A stretch of DNA of 64,000 nt from Prochilodus magdalenae (Eukaryota > Chordata > Actinopteri > Characiformes > Prochilodontidae): assembly GCA_024036415.1 (NCBI GenBank), contig JAMWET010001936.1, positions 1 to 64,000 on the forward strand. The letters are read 5' to 3'. Under the pieces are notes generated by a model. The model was given only the letters and a program-made list of their open reading frames with translations, was not told where the DNA came from and searched no databases. The position numbers were made by a program, and so were the translations under genes. The stretch's first letter is position 1. Each line of letters opens with the position of its first letter. Shown here in pieces: positions 37,004 to 48,670 of the stretch.

Positions 37004-37562
37004 AGCATGATTTATTACGGCTCTAATGTCCTATTATCATTTCTGGAACAGGACTCTGCATCAGCTCAGTGTAGGTGAAGAGACTCTAGTGTCTCTCAGT
37101 CCACCAGTCTTTAATAGAAGCTCATTCCATTAGCTAGAACGAAGCTCTGCCCAACAGGTCAAAACGAAGTAGTAGATAGTTTATGTTTAAATGTACATAC
37201 CTTCTTCAGGAATGTAAATCTGAATAATGGATAGGCTGGTTCAAAATTCTTGTTTTTTTTGCTGACATAATAGAATCAGTGGTTTTTACTGAGGGAGAAT
37301 GTCTCTCAACCCTTTAGAGCCCACAGTGACGTATGTGTCACAAGTCTGTAAAGTTCTTTATACAGCTTTATCCTTCACCTGAACTCAGTCCCTGAGTGAC
37401 CTATACCCAACATCCGGGACGCAGTCACATGACAGTTGGTGAACATATGACCTCATTTAGAAAATGCAGATGTTCTTGGTTAGTGCAGTTAGAGACAAAA
37501 CCAGCTCATTTTACAGTCTGGGTTTTATACCTGTAAGGTTCCGACCCATTTAAGAGCTCTAA

Positions 37563-38570
37563 TGTTCATATACCCATATTCTATATCACATATACCCATA
37601 TTCTATATTACACATACCCATATTCTATATCACATATACCCATATTCTATATTACACATACCCATATTCTATATCACATATACCCATATTCTATATCATA
37701 TACCCATATTCTATATTACATATACCCATATTCTATATTACATATACCCCTATTCTATATTACATATACCCATATTCTATATTACATATACCCCTATTCT
37801 ATATTACATATACCCATATTCTATATTACATATACCCCTATTCTATATTACATATACCCATATTCTATATTACATATACCCATATTCTATATTACATATA
37901 CCCATATTCTATATCACATATACCCATATTCTATATTACATATACCCCTATTCTATATTACATATACCCCTATTCTATATCACATATACCCCTATTCTAT
38001 ATTACATATACCCCTATTCTATATCACATATACCCATATTCTATATCATATACCCATATTCTATATTACATATACCCCTATTCTATATTACATATACCCA
38101 TATTCTATATTACATATACCCATATTCTATATTACATATACCCATATTCTATATCACATATACCCATATTCTATATTACACATACCCATATTCTATATCA
38201 CATATACCCATATTCTATATCATATACCCATATTCTATATCACATATACCCCTATTCTATATCACATATACCCCTATTCTATATTACATATACCCCTATT
38301 CTATATCACATATACCCCTATTCTATATCACATTCACCCCTATTCTATATCACATATACCCCTATTCTATATCACATATACCCCTATTCTATATCACATA
38401 TACCCCTATTCTATATCACATATACCCCTATTCTATATCACATATACCCCTATTCTATATCACATATACCCCTATTCTATATCACATATACCCCTATTCT
38501 ATATTACACATACCCTTATTCTATTTTACATATACCCATATTCTATATTACATATGCCCATTCTGACGCC
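37563..38570 (+). repeat. 22-bp AT-rich minisatellite (about 1 kb)
   Basis: About 45 tandem units of the type CATATACCC, A or C, TATTCTATAT, plus TA or CA. The 5' two thirds mix A and C variants; the 3' third is nearly uniform in the C type with TCACATATACC. Occasional 20-base units (TATCATATACCC) change phase. The array happens to lack stops in one frame, giving a 334-codon open frame of Tyr, Ile, Pro and His that I do not consider a gene. Confidence 0.96.
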
Positions 38571-39180
38571 ATCTCTAGAACACCATGATGGAACACCAGT
38601 TATGAAATTGTGGTTATTGTGAGATATGCTACCAGTATTATGACTCTATAATACTTACAGAAGACGTCATGTGACCTCTTTGTCACAATAAGACTGATCT
38701 ATTATGATCCCATAACTGACCCTTCATTATTTTCCCTTAAGGGGAAACGGCTCTGGGCTCTTATGGGTTAATAACTGTAAAAATCAGAAATGCTGTTAGA
38801 AGCCATGAAAAACTTATTTTCACCGAGTTTTTAGGCCAAAAGTGGGGTATAACTCAAGTGACCGATGATCCGCTTGAAGAGAGACCCTCTGTATACACGC
38901 CCAGCTGGAGAAGGTGATGGTAAGAGCTGCTGTAGTGGAGATCTCAGGCTCAGAGTGTGAGGAATCTGTCATTTGGGGGAAAAGGCCTTAGCTTATACGT
39001 TTGTACTGGAACCCACTATTGACAGACACCATGTGTAATCGTATCCTCAGCACTAATAATCTAAAGCATCTGTAGTAAGATCGATACTAGCCGTTAGCTA
39101 TCCGTCACGTTAGCGTCGACACTCAGAAATGACCGTGCATCATAAAGACCTTTATTTGTCCCTGAAAATATAGGAAAACA

Positions 39181-39182
<2 letters not shown>

Positions 39183-39242
<60 letters not shown>
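39183..39242. repeat. (CA)n microsatellite
   Basis: About 30 uninterrupted CA dinucleotides. Confidence 0.97.
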
Positions 39243-39244
<2 letters not shown>

Positions 39245-40369
39245 GCAGTGATTGCATCTCCAGACCTCCCCGCGGTCTCTCGGCGCACTGTGATAGAAAC
39301 ATCAGGAGGTTTTGAAAGCCGCGAGCTGTGCCAGGTAGCCGCGTTCTCTGCCTCTTGCTGGCCCTGCGTCATGTGCGGCTCTGCAGATCACCATCATCCT
39401 GGAGGAGTTCTTTCTGCCGGAGCACTTTAATTCCCCCGCACCGCAGGTCCCCTAAAGAGTGTGTTCTCACAAAGGTGAAAGAATAACTGCAGCTGGAGGA
39501 ACACTTCCAGGGTTCTGTTCACAGGCCGCTTTTTGTCGAAACCAGGGATCTGAAATCCATCGCGGCTGGCTTCCGGCAAGAGCCTCCACATCAGAGACGC
39601 TTTCATTCATTCGTCTCCACCTCCTCCACCAAGAGGCTGGTGCATAGCTAAAGCAGCGAGATTGGAAAGCGATACAGGATGTCGAAGCGGCGGCTTTAGA
39701 AATCGGAACAGGAGAACGTTAGCGTGCCTGGTAAAGCGGAGCGGCTGTTTTTAACCGGAGCTGGGGACCAGAATTTTGGAAGTCCTGCTTACAGCATAAA
39801 ACAGAAACCCATCTGTTCCTCTTCCACTTACCATGGCAACAGCATCCGTGGATCTCCAGAGCTCCAGTCCTGCAGGCAGAGTTGGGCTAATTGCTAGCTT
39901 TGCATCCGACTAGTTGATTCTTCTCCCTCGTGCTCGAAGCCATTTCGCTTCTTGAAAGCAAAGATATTAGCCGGGGTTCCTCGGGGCTCGACTTACAGCT
40001 GACAAAGATGGCCTGCTTGGTAAACCACACGCGTGTTCAGTAGTCTGGGAGACAACACTGAAACAAACTCACTGCTAGCTGCACACACCCAGTGTATCAT
40101 GTTCATCCACCAGTGAACAGGAAGGAACACCATACAGTGCATACTGGTCCTTAGTGAAGGGGAATTTCACCTACTGGTCCTGAATAAACGGCAGGGCGAC
40201 CGTACTATACAGATTTCACAGGGTAGCGTACGTTATTCGTATTCAGGGTTACCGAAGAGCAACTGACGGACTAAAGTGAGCAAGGTGGATGTGGATATTT
40301 GAGGCAAGTACGTACATTAATAAACAGAGCTGGTGTTACATACCGGCTATTAACCACAGGTCACGACGG

Positions 40370-40644
40370 TAGGGTTGCCACCCGTCCCGTAAAATACGGA
40401 ATCGACGTTATTTGGCAATTTACCGTTGTACGGTTTGTTCCGTATTTCCAGAAATGTCTGATATACACGTCTGTCACACACCCATGATGGATCACACTCT
40501 TCCCCAACAACCTCCCCACCCCCTGCCCCCCCCGACTCAAATACGCGGTGCGATTTGTTCCGTATTTCGAACACGTCACTCACACATGACCACACCCCTC
40601 AACCCCCCGTCCTTTATTTTCGTTTCTGAAAGGTGGCAACCCTA
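40370..40644 (-). mobile_element. hAT-type miniature element (unexpanded)
   Basis: It starts TAGGGTTGCCACC and ends GGTGGCAACCCTA, with flanking 8-mers CACGACGG (40362-40369) and TACGACGG (40645-40652), seven of eight matching. It runs in the opposite orientation to 32614-33208. It carries single GTTCCGTATTTC blocks corresponding to the repeat unit of the expanded copy. Confidence 0.85.
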
Positions 40645-41547
40645 TACGACGGGTACCTAGTAGTAGACATGTGCAGGCGAGGCCTTGGTCGGATTTGTAA
40701 CCACAGCTAGTGATCGATGTAAAGTCTTTTGCTACTCCAGATGGATTCAGTTCTGTTCAGTGTTGGTAACGAACCCGACAACCAAAACATTTACCATATC
40801 TAACAGCTCCCACATAATGATAGGACTGACTGAAAAGAAGGAACATCACGCATCACAACATTCATCGAACAAACATGGCAGACAGACGGGCTAAATTTAA
40901 TTACTACTCACGTTTTTTTATTTTTTAAAGATGTAAATAAGCTTATAGTGTATGTGATCAAGGATAAACCGGATCCCAGATCCCAGAAGACTGTAAAGGA
41001 ATTTGGATAACACGTCCTATGAATTGTTTCTGAAGAGTATGCAACTTTCAGTTTTCATAATTCACTAAAATATCCCTCCCTAAGAGCACAGTGAGCAAAT
41101 TTAGTAAGAGCAGGTGCATTATGAATACAGGACTCATAGGAAGGGCTAGCAGGAGTTCACATCAAACCGGCCTGGGTGACGGAAAACCGCCAAACTCCTT
41201 ATACCACCGTAAACTCCGGCCTTGTTATTCCCATTCACTTTATACAGACACAGAACAGCCTGGCCATCCTATGAGGTTTTACTGACTGCTAAGTGAAAAC
41301 ACACGTCTGCACGTTACAGTAACTGTTAATGTGCTGAGTCTAACACAGTAGGGGAAACCGCGGAAGTTACGGCACACTGCATATTTCCCATCTATTAAGC
41401 TCAGTACAGGATTGTTTGCTATAGCCTGGGTCAAGACACATGCGTTGTTGATTTAGTGATGTGCAGAGTTGCTGATGTAGCAGTCTGTATATGCCACTCT
41501 GGGTTGAGTTTATATGACTATGTAGGTGTAACTTTATATATCTTTAT

Positions 41548-41762
41548 ATTTAGGCATTTAGCTGACTCTCGCATCCAGAGTGACTTACAAGGTGATTCAT
41601 TTTACAGGTGGGCCGGTGCAGTGTTAGGAGTCTTGCCCAAGGACTCTCATTGGTGTAGCCCAGCATTTGCTACCTAGAGTGGGGTTCGATCCCCGGTCTC
41701 CCGCATGGGGTGGTAGCTCTCTGGTGGGTAGTGGTGTTAACCACTGAGGCACACCAACCACT
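41548..41762 (-). mobile_element. tRNA-derived SINE
   Basis: On the minus strand it starts TGGTTGGTGTGCCTCAGTGG, resembling a pol III A box (TGCCTCAGTGG). A B-box-like GGATCGAACCCC follows near 41690, and the body contains GTAAGTCACTCTGGAT and GTCAGCTAAATGCC, typical of fish SINE bodies. A + strand relative is at 48475-48670. It is too long and too altered to be a tRNA gene. Confidence 0.75.
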
Positions 41763-42183
41763 ATCTGTAACTACAGTACTATCAGTTATTCAAATAGCTA
41801 TGTAAGGCATGTGGTTCAGAGAGGAAGGAACTGAGGTATGGGCTCACAGGTGTCCTTAAGACTGTAAGGGGTTAATAGCATTGATTTAGATACAGAGGGA
41901 TTAATAAGGGTGGTCCTAAAGACGTATCGACTATTTCTACTTCTTAACTACAGTGTTTACATACCCTTTCAATTTAACCAGATTTAAAAAAAAAAAAAAA
42001 ATAAATTGATCCCTTCCAGCTGTAAATGCTCAGCTGCAGTGAAAGCGAGGGTCACCTGGAATGTACTTCCGAGTGAAAATGAAGATTTATTGGGTGATTG
42101 ATGATTTATTGGTTGATTGGTGATAAGGCAGTTGGGGTAGTATACTGCAAGTGACCATGTGTGAATGCGGTATCTCTGCTCAG

Positions 42184-42377
42184 GTGATAAAGGCAATAGA
42201 TGAGGGCTACAGGCTGCCGGCTCCCATGGACTGCCCCGTGGTGCTCCACCAGCTGATGCTGGACTGCTGGGAGAAGAGCCGCAGCGAGAGGCCCAAATTT
42301 GGCCAGATCGTCAACACCCTGGACAAGCTGATCCGCAACCCCAACAGCCTGAAGGAACTGGCCAACAGCACGATATG
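42184..42377 (+). CDS. epha: Eph receptor exon: end of kinase domain
   Basis: 194 bases, the standard Eph size, with acceptor CTGCTCAG and donor GTGAGA. It reads [56 protein letters not shown] and LANSTI. The Cys-Trp and the Arg of RPKF are the conserved C-lobe ion pair region of tyrosine kinases. The exon ends on TG, completed as Trp by the next exon. Confidence 0.95.
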
Positions 42378-44789
42378 GTGAGACACCCCAGGCGGGAGGA
42401 GAGTCTGCTGGACTGTCTTACAGTTTGGCTTCTAGCGGTCACCCTGTGTGTGGGGGAGCGGTGTTAGCTTAGCATGACAGCAGTAAAGGTTCCTCCACCC
42501 TTCCATCAGACTTGGCTGTAGTCACGTTTGGAACACCGAACATGTCCTATGAGTGAGACTGTCGAGAAACACTTCTGAGTGGCAGCGCTACAACGGCCTT
42601 TCAGTTCCCCTTTAGACATTTTGGGCAAGTTATTCATTTCTGAGGATGGTCTAAAGGAAAAGCATGTTAACACCCGCCTCCAAGACCCCTACGATCTGAA
42701 ACCATCCACTGGTGTTTGGGGTGTGAGAAGACCCAAGCTTTCAAAAGCAGAGTTCTTATTGAAAGACACAGAGAAAATTGGAGTATATGGAAGACCACCA
42801 CGTCTACCCCCCCTTGGAAACAGCACTTCCAGCTTTGAGGGAGGAGAAATAAAGCTGCTTCAGATCTGAGAACATCCACAGGTGAATGTCCGTCCTTCTT
42901 CCACTGTGAGAAGGCACCGCACTACTGTGGAGGTCTGAAAGGTGGTGTAGCTGTTCACGGAGAGAAGGAGATGGACACATCCAACAAAGGAGCTGTTGGT
43001 GTTCTCAGAACAATGGACTAACTACACCCGAGTCCAGAACCTGGACTCAGCAGACCATGTTAAACCAACTTCTAAGACTGAACTCCCGGAAGGGACAGAC
43101 GCTGTGAAGGCCGTAACACTGGAATTAATAACTCGCTGCACTGACTCAAGCAGAGTGTGTTGAGTGTTACACACTACAGTGTGTGTGTAATGGATGGTGT
43201 TGGTGGTCTTAAAGACTCTACAGTGGTACACTGAACAGCTCCACCTGCCGAGAGTCTGAACCAGTCCATATCCTGATACACCACATCTACTCCTGATGTA
43301 CACAGTATGGTACTCCTCCATATCTCCACCTCTAATATATATTTAGTGGTGTAAAAACTTTGATCTCTTTTTCTGCACAGTGTAAAAGCTCTAGTTCTCC
43401 TTTCAGGTTAGTGAATATTCATGATGGACCGACCAATAGAATCACTCCAAACCTGCTTAGTAATAAACCTTGGTCTATCAGCTCCACTGCAGGGTAAGGA
43501 AGCTGCTCCATCCTCCTGTACAGCTCCACTCTGGAGGGATTTAAGGTGGACTGGATAAAGTAAAGCATTAAGATGAACAGAAGGAGAACCTGCTCTGAGG
43601 AGCCAGGTCTAGACCTTTTGACAATTTGCACTACCGTAATCAGGTTTAACCTTGAATATACACACTACCAGCCAAAGACCCCCTCCTCGTTTATTCAGCA
43701 TTAAGGGCATCGTATGGTGGGCTAGAACAGCTTTCCTGGTGCCTGTCTCCAGTCCAAATGGATAAAAATTAGAGGCTGTGTACAGAAACCAATCATTTCC
43801 TAGAAAGAGATTTTGCGCAGATAACGCGGCGCTGTAGATTTGAACCAGAAACGGATGACGACATCAGTAGAAGTGATCTCGTCTCTCTGCTCCCCATGCC
43901 TGCCTCGCTTCTCCTCTGTCTGGTGCAGAACGGCGGGGAGGGGAGCTGATTGGCACCGTCTGCTGGGTATCTGAGGGGCCAGCCAGGAAGGGAAAGTACA
44001 TGAGGGCCGGTTTTGTTTAGCCGGGCGCTATAACCACCATCAAAGCGAAACTGGTCTGCTTTTTCTCTGGAACCGGCGTTCCCGCCTGGCCTGGCAGCGG
44101 GCGCAGGGTCGAGGTCTGAAATCGCCGTGTGCACGTGGTGCTGAGGGGACCAGGGATTGTGTGTGTATCAGGCATCCTGGCGATCTGGGCCAGCCTGATG
44201 TGGTCAGGGCATGTCTGGGCTTCTCTGGCTGCTGATTAGCTCTGACAAGGCCTTTCAGATTGCTCAGGGGTGGAAGAGGCTGCCCCGGTCACAGGCCGTG
44301 TGCATGTGCATACGCAGACGCGTGTGTTACGTCTGTCCAACCCCCCCTCAGAGGAAGGTCGGTCTCCAAACCTGTGCCCACTCATTTTAAGGAGCTCTGT
44401 ATTTAGCTTCCGCTTCCCTTAAAAGAAAAAACTGCAACATGGAAATTAGCAGCTGCTATTGTCCTACCGCTTTTATTTAAATACAACCGCCGACGGTGAT
44501 GAACGCATGCATGGAGGGAGGTTGAGTTGGTGAACCTAGTGAGATTTCTAGTGTGCAGGGTCTCTGTTTTGCGCCTGCTGAAAACAGACACCCTAAAAAT
44601 CTACATCAGTGCCCGGGACGGAAATGTGTGTTTAAGGTGGTAGTAACTTCATCCATGCTTAGCTGGGGTCTGCATGAAGTACTAGCCAGGAGGTGGTTAC
44701 AGAGACCTGTTTACTCTCAACGTGAAACCCGTCAGCAAACAGTTTGTGTCTGTGATGATGACTCACGGTATTTGTCTCTGTCCTCCAAG
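42378..44789 (+). other. Intron between kinase end and SAM exon
   Basis: About 2.4 kb. A Tc1-like fragment lies at 42885-43060. Otherwise the sequence is unassigned, with a GC-richer block near 43800-44160. No exon supported. Confidence 0.55.
42885..43060 (+). mobile_element. Tc1-like N-terminal fragment
   Basis: It shares GTGGAGGTCTGAAAGG, CACATCCAACAAAG and CTCAGAACAATGGACT with the minus strand at 24990-25150. The partial reading CGGLKGGVAV recalls the GL-x-G-x-VAVKKP linker of Tc1 transposases. It is short and broken. Confidence 0.4.
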
Positions 44790-44927
44790 GGAAGACCCAG
44801 TGACCCCAGAGCCAGCGGTCAGCACAGTGGAGGACTGGCTGGACTCCATTAAAATGAGCCAGTACAAAGAGCACTTCTCCAACGCCGGATACGTCACCCT
44901 GGACTCCGTCCTGTACGTCAGCGTCAG
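44790..44927 (+). CDS. epha: Eph receptor exon: linker and first part of SAM domain
   Basis: 138 bases, acceptor CTCCAAG, donor GTGAGA. It reads EDPVTPEPAVSTVEDWLDSI, then KMSQYKEHFSNAGYVTLDSV and LYVSV. The SAM helices with the conserved WL-x-x-I-x-M-x-x-Y block are clear. The linker from kinase to SAM is about six residues shorter than in EPHA5, which accounts for the 18 bases missing against a usual 156. It ends on AG, needing one base from the last exon. Confidence 0.92.
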
Positions 44928-46999
44928 GTGAGACTCCAGTTCCCCTGGCGAATTACAGTGCAGTGCTACGGCGCTAGCTCATATCCAGGGTTCGGGTCAG
45001 CTCGTTAGCATTTAAAGCTCTAACAGGGTGAGAGTATGGATTTCCGAGAGAGGTGGACGGGTGGAGTTACGGGAGGTGGTACAGAGATGGGAAAGATTTT
45101 GTAAGAGACGATCTAGGGGGCAAATTCAAAATACGGCTCCTCCCTTTACCCCAGACAGTAGTCAGCCAAGATGCACCAGAGCTACGACGCTACTGTAGCT
45201 AAAGAGGAATAGAGCTAGCTGTTGGCATTGTGCAAATCGCATGCCTGAATCAAACCTACCTCTGAGGGCGGTGTTAAGTCAGAGGTTCCCTATGCCTTGT
45301 ATAACTTTCAACCGCTCACAAAAGCTTTGGTGGTGCGCTAGCTTTCTCACACCAGATCAGTCCAATCAATGGAGCCTGTCAACACCAGAACCCTGAACAT
45401 TTACTCAGTGGGGTCAGGCTTTATGTGGATGGTTCCCTACACAGCAGAATATCTCAGTTTATAGAATTTCCTTATATATAGGTGTTAGGTAATAGATGCA
45501 GGGTATATCCAATGTATAAATGTACATTCATTCCACGTATACATTATTTGAATGTAAGATTTAAAAAAAATAAAAAAATAAAAAAAATAAAAAAAAAACA
45601 CAAGCTGCCAGTCCGTACGTGCAGGCATAGATATGCTACATGTAAGGTGCAGAGTGATGTGTGGTTTGTCCATGTAGGTCGTCATGGTGATGATTTAGGC
45701 GAGATGTGCAGTGACAGCCCCATTGACCTCTTTGGCGTCAGCACTACTGGCTGTTCAGCAGCCTGATGATGGCGGAAGAAAGGATCTCGGAACCAGCTGG
45801 TTCTCAACTTTGGGCTTCTGCACCTCCTCCCGCTCAGGCAGCTTTGAGAACAGACAGTGGTATATGCATAAACCCCAGAGGTTCTGGAGCTGGAGTCTAG
45901 TCCTGAACCGGCCGCACCAACCTACACACGGCTTTCTAGCATTAGCTCATCCATACTGCAATTGGTGTACTTCAGTTATTAACCAAACACTCCGGTAACA
46001 CGTAGTGGAATGTCAACGACGTTAGGGTTAGATGTTGGTTTGTGTCCGAGTTACTGAGACCTTCAGTTGACCATCCAAATAAAGCCTTGCCCCACACCCG
46101 TGCGGACCTGGCTACGTATCCAGACTATCCAGAATGAGGCTAGGAAAGTCTCTGTGCTCCTCCTCCGGACTGGAAACGGGCCCAGACCGTGTCAGTCTGC
46201 CTGCGTTGTGGTCAGCAAAGAATACCTGTGTCCCCTGAAGACATGAAAAAGAAAACGCTACGACCCCGAGCACCACCACAGTCTGGAAACCACCTCGGAG
46301 AGACTAGCGGTGGGGTACGACAGCCTGTTACCTGTAAATGAACAGCATATAGAGAAAAAGGAAGGAGCAGCCATCAGACCGTATATCCTCCAAAGGCTGA
46401 AACCACATAAGCTTTTTCTGAATTTCTACACATCCCTGGAACAGAACGGAGCGCCTTACCGGCAATCCAGTCGGAGAATTTGGCAGGGGCCCTGGAAGCC
46501 CCGTTTAATCCGCCCCGGAGGAGTTACGGCCCATGCATGTCCGGTTTGGCCGCGGTAAAATGCATCAACATGCAGAATCAGAGCTTTCTGTCTGCCACTG
46601 TTCTCAAATGGTAGAAAAGGCTCCTTTATTGTCGGATGCTCTGGGAGGTGTTTTTTTTTATACAAGCGAGGTCATTGAATAACGATGTGGGTCTTTTGTG
46701 ACGCACGACTCTATTCAGGCATTTGCTTGTTTTAAAAAGGCGGCGTGTGAGAAATACAATCAGATAAACGCAGCATGGAGAATTCTTAACATGACAAGGA
46801 GATTAAACAAAGCCATGTTTAGTGTTGGCTGGGGTTACAACTCTGGAGCAGTCCGTCTCTTGGCTGACCGACAACCGTATTTAGGGTTAAGGGGAACCTG
46901 TATCCTGTACATGTTTTTACGGTTTTTCCTCAGTGACTAAACGTTCACACAGCTCCTTTTGTGTGTCGTCCTTTAAACTCCCTCCTCTGTGATTCCCCG
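44928..46999 (+). other. Intron before the last Eph exon
   Basis: About 2.1 kb of mostly unique sequence with an A-rich low-complexity tract near 45560-45600. No recognisable element or exon. Confidence 0.55.
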
Positions 47000-47103
47000 T
47001 GAGCTGGGGAAGATGGGAGTGGCGCTGACGGGCCATCAGAAGAAGATCCTCCTCCAGCATAACAGAGCCTGCAGGAGCAGCAGGGGACGCACGTGCAGGT
47101 ATA
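47000..47103 (+). CDS. epha: Eph receptor last exon: end of SAM and PDZ-binding tail (defective as written)
   Basis: The expected frame reads ELGKMGVALTGHQKKIL, matching the end of Eph SAM domains (for example LGITLVGHQKKI). Three defects appear as written. The base pair before the phase-correct start at 47000 is CG, not AG. Then an extra C after KKIL and an extra A a few codons later shift the frame. Allowing for the two extra bases, the reading returns to a natural end, QGTHVQV and TAA at 47101-47103, a hydrophobic-X-Val PDZ ligand as in EPHA7. Without that allowance the frame runs on to 47342. Three small errors in about 65 bases suggest local consensus noise. Confidence 0.75.
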
Positions 47104-48474
47104 ACCCCCAGCATCGCGTACGGACGGGTCAGACTGCCCACCACTCCAGCAGCCCATCCCACTCTTCCAGCACTGAAGAACACAGCCTCCCCGGGATCCA
47201 CCGCCAGCCAAGAGACCGAATCACTCGGCCGTGCTCCAGTGCCGAGGCTCAAATACTTCACGAGGAGGAGACTCTGTGCAGACATGAGGAGGACCACCGC
47301 TGGGAACCCTCACTGCATTCTTCTACTCGGAGGAAACGATGAGCATGTCTGGTGAAAAACTCAACACGCTTTCTATAGTAGTGGTGCCGTGACCCGTTGA
47401 CTCAATACTGTTAGTTTTGGTATAGGTGGTGTGGGTGTGTGTAAGGACCGCTGGCCCGGAACGCGGCGTTCGTGGTACCAGTGCTGGACGTTGGAAAATC
47501 CCGAGGCCTACAGCTTTGCCCGCTTCAAGTGGCCTCTCACTGACTAAGGACGACCAGCAACGTCGACACTACGGGACCAATGGAGGGGAGATGTACTGAC
47601 CTTCACGTCGGCAATGATTTTGAGCCCCTCGTTTTTCTACGCTAGTCGAGATGCTAAGGCCGCCTTCTCGCACCATTTTGTGAAATATCCATATCAGCAG
47701 GGGGTGCCGTGTGCCCCTTCCTATCACCCTCTCTCTCTTTTGCATCTTTGACTGAGTATGATGACCATGTGCAGTACTTCCGCTGCTGAAGCACAGGATG
47801 TTTGTGAACGCTCGTCGAGAACATCTCCCTCGCTGGCTTTTGGATGCGCCCGAGCCTCACTATGTAGAATGTATCTGTGTTTTGAGCCTAGTGTAGCACT
47901 ACGCGGGTTATGTTTCCTCATGGTGGTTGTTAGGGTGGATTGTTTTGGGAAAACTTGGTTTCCTGTACGTGTAGAAGTCCGTAATAATATCCTAGCTGAC
48001 GAAGGTGGAGGTCAAGCCAAGACAGGTCCTGTAGAGGTTCATGTAACGCTACTTGAGGGCCACAAAGGTTTAGAAGAACGTCTTTCCAAATCTCATGTAC
48101 ATAGTCCTGTGTAGAGTTTATCAAAGACAGACATGTCAGCACATCAAAGCAGACTTGCTCCAAGCTCTATGGTTCAGCTTCCACCACACCAGATGTCGGT
48201 TATATATGGGTGAGGAAGAACGGGCAGAGATAGATTTGAAATGTACAGAGTTGCTCAGTGGGTGTTTGTTTTTTGTCAGTTGTACATTAGGGCTGCACAA
48301 TGCATCACTTCCATCGCCATCGCATGATCGCAGTCTCACCGTCCTACGAACTTGGCACCGAATTCTGGCCAAACAGTGAAGTGAGCGTTGTGCCATCGTC
48401 TTACAGGATTCCATTTTTCCAGCATATCAATATACTGTATCTCTAAAGAGGTTGGCATCCCCGGGAAGGAGTGG
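47104..48474 (+). other. 3' flank of Eph gene: probable 3' UTR and intergenic DNA
   Basis: No coding region is supported. There is no AATAAA close to the stop; the first clear candidate I see is at about 49479. The 3' UTR end is therefore undetermined. Near 48289 an AGGGCTGCACAATGCATC block resembles the tip of a common fish hAT-like element, but no second end was found. Confidence 0.45.
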
Positions 48475-48670
48475 TTGGTGTAGCTCAGTGGATAACACCG
48501 CTACCCACCAGGGAACCACCACCACATGTGACTATGCTGTGCTACACCAATAAGAGTCCTTGGGCAGGATGCCTAACACTACACTGGCCCAGCTGTAATA
48601 TGACAGACCTTGTGAGTCACTCTGGATAAGAGCGTCAGCTAAAGGCCATAAACGTAGCCATAGGTATAGC
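48475..48670 (+). mobile_element. tRNA-derived SINE
   Basis: It begins GGTTGGTGTAGCTCAGTGG, a good A box (TAGCTCAGTGG), and later carries GAGTCACTCTGGATAAGAGC and GTCAGCTAAAGGCC, the conserved body and tail also seen reversed at 41548-41762. The B-box region is deleted or altered here, so it is probably silent. Confidence 0.75.

Noticed and set aside
37562..38566. 334-codon open frame rich in Tyr, Ile and Pro
   Set aside because: It coincides exactly with a 22-bp tandem array and starts at a chance ATG; there is no domain, splice context or codon bias.
48475..48550. tRNA gene
   Set aside because: Only the A-box half resembles a tRNA; the rest is a SINE body with a related copy at 41548-41762.
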